Notes: generated from the letters alone by a model not told the origin. Positions 17,073-26,500 are shown, counted from the stretch's first letter. The stretch is 39,678 nucleotides of DNA from Geobacillus genomosp. 3 (GCF_000445995.2 NC_022092.1:1-39678), one strand, 5' to 3'. Numbers and translations: made by a program.

Positions 17073-19999
17073 GTTACGAATGGGCAAAGGAACGGCCAGT
17101 TGAACATCGATTAATCAAGCAATTAGAAGGACTAGGATATACGTATATTCCAGGACATGCGCTCGATTCGGAGCGCGCGTCCCACCGGGATGTCGTGCTC
17201 GAAGGGCGGCTGCGCCAGGCGATTCAGCGCCTGAACCCGTGGATTGACGACATCAACCTACATAAAGTCGTGCGCATGGTGACACATATCAACGCCACAA
17301 GCACGATGGAAGCGAATGAAAAGTTCTACGACATGGTCGTGAACTATGTGTCCATCCAGCAGGACCTTGGGAAAGGTAAGAAAAGTCAGACGGTCAAGCT
17401 GATTGACTTTGATAACCCTGACAACAACGAATTTTTAGTGGTGAACCAATTGAAAATCAGTGGGCCGATGATGACCATCATTCCGGATGTCGTCCTGTTT
17501 GTTAACGGTCTGCCGCTTGTCGTCATCGAATGCAAAAGCCCGACAAAGCCGCATCCGATCAGTGAGGCGGTTCAGCAGCTTCTTCGCTACCAACAAGAAG
17601 CAGAGCGTCTCTTCCACTATAACCATGTCGTCGTGGCGACGTGCAATGAACAAGCTAAATTCGGATCTATTGGCGCAAGACTGCGACACTTTGGAGAATG
17701 GAAAGACCCGTATCCGTTCAAAGTTAGCGATATTGGTGACAATCCGACACGTCAAGATGTGTTAGTCGCGGGAATGTTCTCTAAGAAGAACCTGCTTGAT
17801 ATGATCCAAAACTTTGTCGTCTACGAGGCGGAAGGCGGACGCACGATCAAAAAAGTATGTCGCTATCAGCAATTCCGCGCCGCGAACAAAGCAGTTGAAC
17901 GGATTTTAACAGGAAAGACGCCGAAGGAACGGGGCGGCGTCGTATGGGCAACACAAGGATCAGGAAAAAGTTTGACGATGCTATATCTATCCGTCAAGTT
18001 GCGGCGTCTGAAAGAATTGCGTAACCCGTCCATTGTCATCGTTACAGATCGTACCGATTTGGACGAGCAAATCACAAATACGTTCCGTCGCTGCGGTTTC
18101 CCGAATCCGCAACGTGCTGAAAGCGTCAAAGATTTGCGTGAATTATTACGAACCGCAACAGGCGCGACCATCATGACGACAATCCAAAAATTCCAAGATC
18201 ACGTTGACGACGGAGAAGATTTGCTTTTAAATGACGCCGACAATATCTTTGTCCTCGTCGATGAGTCGCACCGCACCAATTACGGTGGACTGGCGATGAA
18301 TATGAGAGCATCTCTTCCAAATGCGGTATACATCGGATTTACAGGCACACCAATTGACAAAGAAGACCGTAGTACGGTCCAAACATTTGGTACGTACATT
18401 GACACATACACCATCCAACAGGCCGTTGAGGACGGGGCGACAGTCCCGATCTATTACGAAAGCCGCCTACCGGAGTTACGGGTTGAGGGCGAGTCGCTAG
18501 ACGCAATTTTTGAACGCGTCTTCCAAGACTATTCCAAAGAGGAACGGGAACAGATCAAGAAGAAATACGCGACAGAGGAGGCAATTATCGGAGCGCCGCA
18601 ACGCATTCGCCGGATCTGTCTTGACATCATTGAACATTACGAGAAACATATCGCACCAAATGGTTTCAAAGCACAAATTGTCGCGATTAACCGCGAAACT
18701 GCCGTGCTGTACAAAGAAATTCTCGATGAACTAAACGGACCAGAATCGGTAGTTATCATATCTCCTAACAACAACGACGATGAAAGGCTCAAAAAATATC
18801 ATTTAACCAAAGAACAGCAAAAACATTACATCGAACGCTTTAAAAAGCCGCTACATGAGGATAAGCTAGCTTTCATTATCGTGTGCGATATGTTGTTGAC
18901 GGGGTTTGACGCGCCAATTGAGCAAGTGATGTACCTCGATAAACCGCTAAAGGAACATAACTTGCTCCAGGCGATCGCGAGAACGAACCGTACCTACGAC
19001 AAGAAGACATACGGCCTTATCGTCGATTATTACGGTGTATCCGCGTTCTTAAAACAGGCACTTGCGATTTTTAACCCAACGGATGTACAAGGGGCGTTGA
19101 CATCCATTGAATCAGAAATACCTCGACTTCAGGCGCGGCATCGTGCCGCCATGCGTTTCTTTGATCATGTTGACCGCAACGACATTGAGGCGTGCATGAA
19201 AGTTTTAGAACCAGAAGACGTGAGACATGCATTTGACCAGGCATTTAAGCGATTTGCGGAAAGCATGGACATGATTATGCCAAATCCAGCAGCAAAGCCA
19301 TATCATGAGGACCTTAAATTTTTAGGAAAAGTGCGTCAATACGCGCGCAACCGCTTCCGAGATGAACAAATGGACATCTCTGACTGCGGCGAAAAAGTGA
19401 AGAAACTCATTTACGATCACATCTACGCAACCGATATAAAAGCGCTTCATCGCCCAGTCAGCATCCTAGAAAAAAATTTCGATGCTCACGTGAAAAATTT
19501 ATCTACTGACCAAGCGAAAGCGTCAGAAATGGAACACGCGATCCGCCATGAAATTCGAGTGAAAATCAACGAAAATCCGGTGTATTACACATCGCTGAAG
19601 GAACGACTCGAACAGCTCATTCAAGCGAGAAAAGAGAAGCGAATCAATGATGCCCAGCTCGCATTTGAGTTGGAAAAATTGATTGAGGAGATGCGCGGGC
19701 AATCTAAAACCATTGAAGAAGAAGGCCTGACACCGCAATCCTATCCGATTTTTCAATTGTTGCAAAAGGAATGGACCGATCAAGAAGAAGAGAAAGAACG
19801 GTTAAAAGAAATCACCCAGATCATTGTGGAACATATCGAAGGCCTCGTCGTCATCGACTGGGTTAACAAAGAAGACGTAAAACGCGAAATGCGTAAAAAA
19901 ATCAAGCGCCAGCTCCGGACAAGCAAATGCCCGTCCGATAAAATCGAGCCGCTTGCTCAGCAAATCGTTGAACTGGCGGAAATCCATTACAAAAAATAA
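17069..19999 (+). CDS. hsdR: Type I restriction endonuclease subunit (translocase/nuclease)
   Basis: The 976-aa protein cuts unmodified DNA after ATP-driven translocation. The N-terminal PD-(D/E)XK nuclease carries Asp140 and the ECK motif at 154-156. The SF2 helicase core has Walker A GSGKS (298-302), DESH (399-402) and motif III FTGTP shortly after. The C-terminal helical region contacts HsdM. The GTG start is embedded in the hsdS stop (GTGA), so expression is coupled. All motifs are intact, with length typical of the EcoR124-like class. A terminator follows at once. Confidence 0.95.
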   Translation: MSYEWAKERPVEHRLIKQLEGLGYTYIPGHALDSERASHRDVVLEGRLRQAIQRLNPWIDDINLHKVVRMVTHINATSTMEANEKFYDMVVNYVSIQQDLGKGKKSQTVKLIDFDNPDNNEFLVVNQLKISGPMMTIIPDVVLFVNGLPLVVIECKSPTKPHPISEAVQQLLRYQQEAERLFHYNHVVVATCNEQAKFGSIGARLRHFGEWKDPYPFKVSDIGDNPTRQDVLVAGMFSKKNLLDMIQNFVVYEAEGGRTIKKVCRYQQFRAANKAVERILTGKTPKERGGVVWATQGSGKSLTMLYLSVKLRRLKELRNPSIVIVTDRTDLDEQITNTFRRCGFPNPQRAESVKDLRELLRTATGATIMTTIQKFQDHVDDGEDLLLNDADNIFVLVDESHRTNYGGLAMNMRASLPNAVYIGFTGTPIDKEDRSTVQTFGTYIDTYTIQQAVEDGATVPIYYESRLPELRVEGESLDAIFERVFQDYSKEEREQIKKKYATEEAIIGAPQRIRRICLDIIEHYEKHIAPNGFKAQIVAINRETAVLYKEILDELNGPESVVIISPNNNDDERLKKYHLTKEQQKHYIERFKKPLHEDKLAFIIVCDMLLTGFDAPIEQVMYLDKPLKEHNLLQAIARTNRTYDKKTYGLIVDYYGVSAFLKQALAIFNPTDVQGALTSIESEIPRLQARHRAAMRFFDHVDRNDIEACMKVLEPEDVRHAFDQAFKRFAESMDMIMPNPAAKPYHEDLKFLGKVRQYARNRFRDEQMDISDCGEKVKKLIYDHIYATDIKALHRPVSILEKNFDAHVKNLSTDQAKASEMEHAIRHEIRVKINENPVYYTSLKERLEQLIQARKEKRINDAQLAFELEKLIEEMRGQSKTIEEEGLTPQSYPIFQLLQKEWTDQEEEKERLKEITQIIVEHIEGLVVIDWVNKEDVKREMRKKIKRQLRTSKCPSDKIEPLAQQIVELAEIHYKK

Positions 20000-20000
20000 G

Positions 20001-20024
20001 GCACCCTTCATGGGTGCTTTTTTC
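20001..20024. terminator. Terminator at the end of the hsd operon
   Basis: GCACCC (20001-20006) and GGGTGC (20012-20017) form a stem followed by seven T. It lies between hsdR and the convergent metallopeptidase gene. Confidence 0.8.
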
Positions 20025-20752
20025 TATATCGTTAGCGTCGGGCCGTTCACACGCAGCCATTCTTTACGTTCCTCATAATCCGGCAAAATCGAACGTACCA
20101 GATTCCAGAAATTTTTCGAATGATCCGCGTAACGCAGATGGGCTAATTCATGCACAATCACATAATCAACAACGCGCATTGGGGCCAGAAAAAGACGCCA
20201 ATTCAAATAAATCGCTCCCTTTGGTGTGCACGTTCCCCAGCGAAACTTCTGCTCTTTTACCGCAAGCTTCGCCGGCGTTACCCCTAGACGCTGTGCATAA
20301 CGTTTCACCCGTTCTTCCGCTTTCACCTGCGCCCGCTGGATATACCAAGATTTTAATGCTTCACGAATCATAGGCACATGCTCTATATCATCGGCTGATG
20401 TTGGTGTTTCAATATAAAATTTCCCTTGATGAAATAACACTTTTACCTTATCGATATCTTGATTTTGTTTCACCTTAATTCGATAATACCGCCCTAAATA
20501 CGGTAATTTCTCTCCACTAACAAATTCTAACGGAGCCGGTGGTCGCTTAATCTTATTCAAAGAGTTCCACTTATCTAAAATCCACGTTGCCTTCTTACGC
20601 AAAACTCGGTTTATTTCTTCCTGAACTAGATGATCGGGAGCTACCACTGTAACCCCCTCCATCCACTCTACAACAATAGAAATATCTTCTTTCCCTTTCA
20701 CCTGCTGCAATGTGTACTCAATAGCTGTCTTCCCAAACTGAAAGGTAGGCAT
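20024..20752 (-). CDS. YgjP-like (DUF45/M48-related) metallopeptidase
   Basis: The 242-aa protein has the zinc motif HELAH at residues 201-205, with a third ligand His211 in HSKNFW, and the preceding KFRWGTCTPKG and LNWRLFLAP blocks typical of the YgjP/DUF45 family. The ATG at 20752 follows GGGGGACG; an upstream ATG at 20776 lacks a ribosome site. Genes of this family often lie beside type I RM genes, as here, but the role is not established. It may process or regulate the RM subunits (HsdR turnover is a known control point); this is inference. It converges on hsdR. Confidence 0.85.
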   Translation of the reverse strand: MPTFQFGKTAIEYTLQQVKGKEDISIVVEWMEGVTVVAPDHLVQEEINRVLRKKATWILDKWNSLNKIKRPPAPLEFVSGEKLPYLGRYYRIKVKQNQDIDKVKVLFHQGKFYIETPTSADDIEHVPMIREALKSWYIQRAQVKAEERVKRYAQRLGVTPAKLAVKEQKFRWGTCTPKGAIYLNWRLFLAPMRVVDYVIVHELAHLRYADHSKNFWNLVRSILPDYEERKEWLRVNGPTLTI

Positions 20753-20894
20753 AAAACACGTCCCCCAAAATATCAAGTGATACCCCTATTATACAAGCCA
20801 GTTATCCACTTTTTCACTGGATTTATCCCCCAAAATCCCACTACATAAATACCGATGCGTCCACGCGATCATTTACCTTCGTACATACGCGTGT

Positions 20895-21329
20895 CTATGT
20901 GTTGAAGAAATTTCCAATTTGAAAATAGCAGACCTGAATCTCGAGTTAAAACGAATTCGTATTGTGAACAAAATAATGAAAGTAGTACCTATCTCGGAAG
21001 ATTTTATTAGCCGAACTAGAGGATTAGTTGAAGTTTCGAGTGGGAATGGCAAAAAAAGAAACTTTATGTTGCAGCATCTCCATATGTCTTTTAAATTCTT
21101 ACTAAGGGGCATTCAGCGAATGATCGAAAGCTACAGCCTGCCGAATAAAAAATTAACTCCACATATGTTCCGGCATACGTTTTGTAAGTGGATGCTAAAG
21201 GCGACGAACAATGACATCGAGAAGGTACGGCGACTTGCTGGCCACAGCAATATTGCCACGACGTCTCGATACTTAAAAGACAGCTATAGTGATTTGGCGG
21301 ATGCAGTTGAGGCGTTGCCGAAGTTTTAA
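20895..21329 (+). pseudogene. Decayed copy of the XerC/D-like tyrosine recombinase
   Basis: The region aligns with about residues 158-307 of the recombinase at 11455-12378. The 5' portion (LNLELKRIRIV) is diverged and shifted in frame, part of the middle is deleted, and the last 72 residues, including HMFRHT, AGHSN and TSRYLKD, are essentially the same. The N-terminal half is absent. With the intact copy it brackets the Asn-motif operon, the hsd operon and the metallopeptidase in direct orientation, which would allow loss of the block by homologous recombination. Confidence 0.85.
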
Positions 21330-21341
21330 TCCGAATAAATT

Positions 21342-22811
21342 CTAGAAGGCCGGTGAATTAATGGGGCATAGACTTCCCACATGTCGAATTTTGGAGGCCA
21401 TTCTCCCCGCCGTTTGGCGCCAAAGGATGGGAAGACGAGCAGGACTTCCTGCTCCCAATTCCGGTTTTGCGCACGCCAAAGAGCCGGTCCCCCCTCGTTT
21501 TTTTCGAAACCGGCACAATCGCTTCAGATTTTGCACGACGGCGGTCAACAGCGCCTGTTCTTCCATGGCGTAAAGGCCCCGGCTTCGGGCCCGGTCCAGC
21601 CCGTGACATTCCTTCCCTTCGGCGAACACATGCTCACAACGCGTGCGAAGGGCTTGAATGGATCGATAGCCGCCCTGTTGCTGAATGAGCCTCGCTTGAT
21701 TGCGAATCTGAACGTCTCGGACTTTCGCCTGGCGCTTTGCTTCCTGAGCGGGATCCTTCGCCCGGCGCTTCCAGGTTGGAATCTCCTCCATCTCCTTGCG
21801 GCGCAACGGCACGAGCGGTGTGATGCCTTGAACGAAGAGCGCTTCCAGATACTCGGTGGTGCCATACGCTTTGTCCGCAGACAAGGTCCGAATCGTAATC
21901 GACGGGTGGCGAAACTGAATCGAAGCCAGCTGCTCCAAACTCGTCTCCCGTTCCGCCGTTCCAGTGGCGAGGCTGGCCCGTCTGGATAAAATCACGCGCG
22001 ACTGGACATCGATGACGTCGTGCACCAGATACCGAGGATACGCTTCCTGCCCTTTGCCTTTCTTGTACAACCGGGCATCCGGATCCGTCACGCTTCGATG
22101 GGTCCGGTTGGAAAACGTGGCTCCACGGAAGTTTCCCCGTTCTTCGGCATGGACGCGTTCCCCTGATTTTGGAGACGGAGAGGGTGGGTCGTCATCCGGA
22201 TCCCGGGCCTCGGTCTGTTCATCTTCCCGGGCAGTGCGGGCCAGATAGTCTTCCAACGTCTCCACCGGAGCGAGCTTGACCTCCCGCAAGCTGTGGATCG
22301 AGGCATTCGCCCGCACTTGGGTGCCGTCAGCCGCCGCATGGACATCCGGCGAGACCAACCCCGCCGCGATGCATGGATCCACCACATAGGTCATCAGCCG
22401 GTCAAAGATTCCATGTTGGCGCCAGCGTTTCCGTGTTTTGACGAGCGTCGTTCGATCCGGCAGTGTGGGGTGATGAGGATCCGGATGGAGCACGGATTCA
22501 AAGTCGAGACCGCAAAACCACAAGTATCCGGCATGCATGGGGAGGATCTCATACAACTCCCGCTCAGAGTGGTCGAACAAATACGAGAGCAGCATTAGGC
22601 GAAGCAGCCGTTCCGGATCCGCCGCCGGGCGACCCGTTTTTTCCGTGTACAGGGGAGCCACCCAATCGTGAATGACGGAAAAGTCAACCGCTTCGTTGAT
22701 TTGGCGCAAGATATGATGTGGAGGAACCAGTTCTTCCATGTCGATGACTTGAAACAGACGAGGCTGAGTCGAAGGGTTTTTGGGGGCTTTCATGATCCGC
22801 TCACGCTCCAT
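21342..22811 (-). CDS. IS1182-family DDE transposase
   Basis: The 489-aa protein has the N-terminal DUF772-type domain (about 10-110, GRPAADPERLLRLMLLSYLF) and a C-terminal DDE domain. The likely catalytic residues are Asp in AADGTQVRA, Asp in LSADKAYG, and Glu in RCEHVFAEGK. An internal Asp/Ser-rich insert lies between the first two. The stop codon TAG is provided by the terminal inverted repeat and its junction. Met1 and Met7 are both possible starts. The last 50 or so residues after LKRLCRF look unlike the family and may reflect a frameshifted or extended tail. The gene may still be functional. Confidence 0.88.
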   Translation of the reverse strand: MERERIMKAPKNPSTQPRLFQVIDMEELVPPHHILRQINEAVDFSVIHDWVAPLYTEKTGRPAADPERLLRLMLLSYLFDHSERELYEILPMHAGYLWFCGLDFESVLHPDPHHPTLPDRTTLVKTRKRWRQHGIFDRLMTYVVDPCIAAGLVSPDVHAAADGTQVRANASIHSLREVKLAPVETLEDYLARTAREDEQTEARDPDDDPPSPSPKSGERVHAEERGNFRGATFSNRTHRSVTDPDARLYKKGKGQEAYPRYLVHDVIDVQSRVILSRRASLATGTAERETSLEQLASIQFRHPSITIRTLSADKAYGTTEYLEALFVQGITPLVPLRRKEMEEIPTWKRRAKDPAQEAKRQAKVRDVQIRNQARLIQQQGGYRSIQALRTRCEHVFAEGKECHGLDRARSRGLYAMEEQALLTAVVQNLKRLCRFRKKRGGTGSLACAKPELGAGSPARLPILWRQTAGRMASKIRHVGSLCPINSPAF

Positions 22812-22890
22812 TCCAACGATTTTTCTTCCTTTTTCGACATAAGCCCCCTAAATCCCTGCCTCAGGGTGTACTTTTTTCACCGGCCTTCTA
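21343..22890 (-). mobile_element. IS1182-family insertion sequence
   Basis: Perfect 15-bp terminal inverted repeats TAGAAGGCCGGTGAA (21343-21357) and its complement (22876-22890) bracket one transposase gene. No clear target duplication could be read at the edges. It lies 13 bp after the decayed recombinase copy. Confidence 0.85.
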
Positions 22891-22914
22891 TATTTTTAGC
22901 TAAAGAATGATGTA

Positions 22915-23130
22915 CTATTCCTCAAACACATCATTCATCAACTCTTCAATCTCTTTCCACCGCTTCTCTGTTTCTTTTTTATCCACCCGGAACTTTCCGT
23001 TCTCTTGTACAATCACATCGCCGGCGCGGGCGTTTTTGGGTAGCTTGCTTTTCTCAATATCGATCATTTTGCCATCCTCAGCCTCACAAACCGCCCATTT
23101 ACCCTCGAAGCGATCAATGATATATTTCAT
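22915..23130 (-). CDS. DUF3006 family protein
   Basis: The 71-aa acidic protein fits the small DUF3006 beta-barrel family (IIDRFEGKWAVCEAEDGKMI, then KNARAGDVIV), with a helical tail. It lies 11 bp downstream of the secreted MBL-fold gene on the same strand. This pairing recurs in Bacillaceae. Function is unknown; the gene order suggests it is co-expressed with, and perhaps binds, the partner. Confidence 0.8.
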   Translation of the reverse strand: MKYIIDRFEGKWAVCEAEDGKMIDIEKSKLPKNARAGDVIVQENGKFRVDKKETEKRWKEIEELMNDVFEE

Positions 23131-23141
23131 TTAACCACCTC

Positions 23142-23987
23142 TTAATAAATTGGTTTTACGTTGAAGGTAAGTGTTGTCCCGTTGGTTGTTGCGATAATCG
23201 TTCCTTGCTTGTCTGTACGGAATACCTTGACTTTATAAGACTTCAACCGATTTAAAACTTCCGATGTCGGGTGACCATAAGCGTTCTTGCCAACCGAAAT
23301 TACCGCATATGTTGGTTTTGCAGCTTTTAAAAGCGTTGCGCTGGTCGAAGTTTTCGCACCGTGATGACCTACTTTCAACACATCAGCGCGCAAATCCTTT
23401 TTCGCTTTAACCATATCCGCTTCTGCTCGAGTCTCGGCGTCGCCTGTAAACAGGAATGACTTTTTGCCATAGGTCACTTTTAGGACAGCGCTCCAGTCAT
23501 TTGTATCGCTAGTGCTGTACGATTTTACAGGGCCAACAAACTTAGCAGTCACACCTTTGATTGGCAAGACAACGTCAGCTTTAGCAACCTTTATAGTAAG
23601 CTTTTCATTTTTAACAGCAGTCAAAAAATCCTTGTATGCTTGCGTTGTACTACCGACTTTTGGAGCATACACACTTTTCACAGGGAAAGCCTTGAGAACC
23701 TCATCAAGACCGCCAATATGGTCGGCGTCTGGATGAGTCGCGATCATGATTTCGATGTCCTTTACCTTCTGCTTTTTAAGATAGGCGACGACATCACTGC
23801 CATCTTTATTTCCTCCATCAATGAGAATGTCCTCTCCATTTGGCGCTTTAATGTAAATACTGTCACCTTGCCCAACATTGATGAAGTGTACATACATGTT
23901 TTTTGGGGCTGCGTCTGTTACAATTCCCGGTAGTATTGCTATCATAAATACAATTACAGCTACCATCAGCATCTTGATTTTCCTCAT
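23142..23987 (-). CDS. Secreted metallo-beta-lactamase-fold protein (ComEC C-terminal-like)
   Basis: The 281-aa protein has a signal peptide (KIKMLMVAVIVFMIAIL, probable cleavage near residue 26) and one MBL domain. Metal motifs are HPDADH at 85-90, GDAE near 177 and VGHHG near 206. The opening FINVGQGDSIYIK is typical of the ComEC/Rec2-like hydrolase subgroup, for which nuclease or phosphodiesterase activity on extracellular DNA is the usual suggestion. A ribosome site (GGGGGAG) precedes the ATG. The exact substrate is not readable. Confidence 0.88.
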   Translation of the reverse strand: MRKIKMLMVAVIVFMIAILPGIVTDAAPKNMYVHFINVGQGDSIYIKAPNGEDILIDGGNKDGSDVVAYLKKQKVKDIEIMIATHPDADHIGGLDEVLKAFPVKSVYAPKVGSTTQAYKDFLTAVKNEKLTIKVAKADVVLPIKGVTAKFVGPVKSYSTSDTNDWSAVLKVTYGKKSFLFTGDAETRAEADMVKAKKDLRADVLKVGHHGAKTSTSATLLKAAKPTYAVISVGKNAYGHPTSEVLNRLKSYKVKVFRTDKQGTIIATTNGTTLTFNVKPIY

Positions 23988-24073
23988 TGAAAACTCCCCC
24001 TTTTACTTTTAAAGAAGATTATACCATCAATTGAGCTAAGAGGGAGTATAGAAAACAAACAGGAGGCGAAAAA

Positions 24074-24295
24074 ATGTTCGATATTATTGGAAGACTAAGG
24101 TGTCCGGTATGCTCAAAAATTGTCCGCCCTAGCGATAAAGTGTTCTTGGATATAATCAATACAATCATCCACCAGAGATGCTACTATCAAAATTTGTCCC
24201 GTAAATTCCTCCCATTCAAAGACAAAGGAACATTTCAACATATGTTGCTGAAGTATCCGTTTTTACTTGATGATCATGATAATGAAAGTGTTTAA
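24074..24295 (+). CDS. Small Cys/His protein, function unknown
   Basis: The 73-aa protein has a strong ribosome site (AGGAGGCG). CPVC at about residues 10-13 and a later HQRC make one possible four-ligand zinc site (treble-clef or LIM-like). The C-terminus is acidic. I do not recognise the family. It is divergent from the MBL operon and followed by a TGTCRGAC-type palindrome (24295-24315) and the TGTC-dense stretch, so it might be a DNA- or protein-binding accessory factor; this is inference. Confidence 0.6.
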   Translation: MFDIIGRLRCPVCSKIVRPSDKVFLDIINTIIHQRCYYQNLSRKFLPFKDKGTFQHMLLKYPFLLDDHDNESV

Positions 24296-25180
24296 TTTTT
24301 TGTCTGACAAAAAATAAATTAAGTTCGTTTTTTCAAGACACGATGATATGCTGTGTCCTCAGAATCCCCCGACCGGGGACACCCACTGTCCATATTGTCA
24401 TGGGAGACACGTTTATTATTTCGGTCTGTCGCGATTCATTGTCCATCGTCTCCGGCGGCCGCTAATCCATCGGGACATCTGTCGCGACACATTCCACATC
24501 TTGTCCTCTGTCAGACAATTACTGTCTTGACTTAAGACAGGAAACAAATTTATGTCACCTGGTTGTCTTGTTGTTCATGATTCACCCTACTCCTTTTTGT
24601 CTTCACCAAGGACAAGTGAGAAAACAACAGGAGTGGCCGTTGTCCTCCGACGGAATGCTTTCGCGACACCTTGTCGCAACTGTATATCTTAGTTGCATAG
24701 ATTTTTGATTGATCGAGGAACAGGGACACGATCCTTGTCCTCGTCTTTTATTTCAATACCGCCCTTCGCGTCATTCCAGTGTCCTCACCTTCATTCGCTC
24801 CCCTGATTCTAAGCAGAATTTTTATCTTATTGGTGAATTTGCATTGAGAATTATGTTCTAAATAATCATATCATCACCAATCAAAATCTAATCAATAAAC
24901 CTATCCCCTTTATAATAACTACTAACTGGCATTTTCACCTTGCAGCTATGCGTCCAAAATCAATCTTTAAAATCCCTTTTACCATCCTTTTGGCGACGAT
25001 CCGCTTGCATTTCACCCTTCATCGAAGTGAAAATCTGAAGTTTAAAACCCTCGGGACTCCCCTCACCAATCTAATGAGGTATTGGAACAAAACCAATTTG
25101 GTTTATTCTTTCTTTATGGTCGAGGGAGCAAGCAGGCTGACGCCCATAATATAAGGGCGACGAACCATTTCACGGGAACG
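24296..25180. other. Non-coding stretch with dense TGTC/GACA tetramers
   Basis: No gene with a ribosome site is visible in these 885 bp. Between about 24337 and 24785 I count 26 occurrences of TGTC or GACA, against about 3-4 expected by chance. They include palindromes such as TGTCGCGACA, TGTCAGACA and GCGACACCTTGTCGC. It begins with TTTTTTGTCTGACAAAAAAT, a near-perfect palindrome formed from the plasmid-wide motif. The rest (24800-25180) is A/T rich without clear features. It could be a binding array for a replication or partition protein. Confidence 0.5.
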
Positions 25181-26500
25181 TCAGTTCTTGACCCACCTCT
25201 TAAGCTGCTGGACACGCCGCACCGATATCTGAAGCATCATGGCCAGCTGCTTATTTGTCGCGTCAGGGTGTCGCTCCATTGCCTTCTGCAGTTGCCATGC
25301 CTTGTCCTCCGTTCGCTCCCGTTGTTCCTCGAGGTACTCCTCCCTTGTCTTCGCCCCTTGTCCCCGGCGCAACTCCCCTGTCCTCGCCCTGTCGCGTTCA
25401 CGTTTCCGCCGGCGCTTCTCATTGGCGTCAATAATGGTCTGCAAGTGTCGCTGTTCCTCCGGCGTGATGTCCAGCCATCGAATGATCGTAGAGTTCTTCA
25501 GATTATAGCCGGCGCCGGGATAGCCTTTTTTCCTCGCCTCCTCATTCGCCTTCGCATCATTCTTAGCCATCCACGCTTTCTCGGCACTTTTTGTCGCCCG
25601 GATCACCTCTTTTTCAGACAGCGGCTCCTTAAATCCAGCGTTCAGCTCTATCATCTGTCTCAGCGCCTCATCGGGATCATCAGTGAGGCAACAACTCCAG
25701 TATCGATATAAAAAACAAAACAGCTCCCTGTATCCCTTCAGATCATAATTTCTAAGCTCCGCAAGACGGATCAAATCCAGCAGCCTGGCATAGTGCAGCG
25801 TCTGGATATTATGTAGCCGAACAAGTTTCCCTTTCCTTCCTTTCTTTCCTGTCTCCGTCCTTGTCAATTCCGGCAAGTACTCATATTGCAAGTCACGGAG
25901 GACATACCTGTCGCCGTGCCGGTACTCGACGACGACCTCCCTTTTGCTCTTGGAGTTGACCGACCCGTCGATCCGGAACACCCTGGTCGGATCCAGCGAC
26001 TTCTTGTCCGCCCCCACATAGCTAAGTTGCTCATAAAAATAGTTCTCCACCGCCTTCCACAGCGGCAAGGCCTTGTACGGGACCGGCTCGATCAACCAAA
26101 CGCATACGATTCCGCGACCCGAGAAAATGATGAGATTAGGTTCAGGCAAGATATTGTCATAGAATACCTCGATGTCCAGCTTCCCGACCACCCACTCCGG
26201 CTCATAGCCAATCGTATGGCAATCCACATCCACGTACAGAGCCCTCAGCTGCCTTATATTCTCGATTCTTCGTTGAGGCTTATAAAAGGTGTTTTGGCTA
26301 AAATAGACGTCCTCTCCAAGCCATTTAGGCAGTTCTACAGCCAATTCGTTGGGCTGGTAGTGATACTGCTTCCATCCCCCGTCCGGTTCCTTCTTCGCCA
26401 GCGTGATCCATCCTGAGGCGCCTCGATGCTGAAACGTCACATGGCGCTTTGCACGATCCAAAGGGGAAAGTTCCATATTCTCAAGCTTAAAATTCTCCAC
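25181..26500 (-). CDS. AEP-primase-like plasmid replication protein
   Basis: The 439-aa protein has features of the archaeo-eukaryotic primase core. Acidic catalytic residues are in YVDVDC (Asp91, Asp93), the SGRGIVCVWLIEP strand motif starts at about 127, and DPTRVFRIDGSVNSKS resembles the AEP motif DPxRxxRxxGTxNxK. The C-terminal part is strongly basic and helical and ends in a predicted HTH (NKQLAMMLQISVRRVQQLKR). The GTG start at 26500 is chosen for GGGAGG about 7 bp upstream; the frame is open further up. It probably primes plasmid DNA synthesis or acts as an accessory replicase. The exact family name is uncertain. Confidence 0.7.
   Translation of the reverse strand: MENFKLENMELSPLDRAKRHVTFQHRGASGWITLAKKEPDGGWKQYHYQPNELAVELPKWLGEDVYFSQNTFYKPQRRIENIRQLRALYVDVDCHTIGYEPEWVVGKLDIEVFYDNILPEPNLIIFSGRGIVCVWLIEPVPYKALPLWKAVENYFYEQLSYVGADKKSLDPTRVFRIDGSVNSKSKREVVVEYRHGDRYVLRDLQYEYLPELTRTETGKKGRKGKLVRLHNIQTLHYARLLDLIRLAELRNYDLKGYRELFCFLYRYWSCCLTDDPDEALRQMIELNAGFKEPLSEKEVIRATKSAEKAWMAKNDAKANEEARKKGYPGAGYNLKNSTIIRWLDITPEEQRHLQTIIDANEKRRRKRERDRARTGELRRGQGAKTREEYLEEQRERTEDKAWQLQKAMERHPDATNKQLAMMLQISVRRVQQLKRWVKN

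Noticed and set aside
21330..22900. Target-site duplication for the IS1182 element
   Set aside because: The bases next to the two 15-bp inverted repeats do not give a convincing repeat; left undecided.
25082..25711. Plus-strand open frame opposite the primase-like gene
   Set aside because: Leu/Pro/Ser-rich shadow of the real minus-strand gene; no ribosome site.
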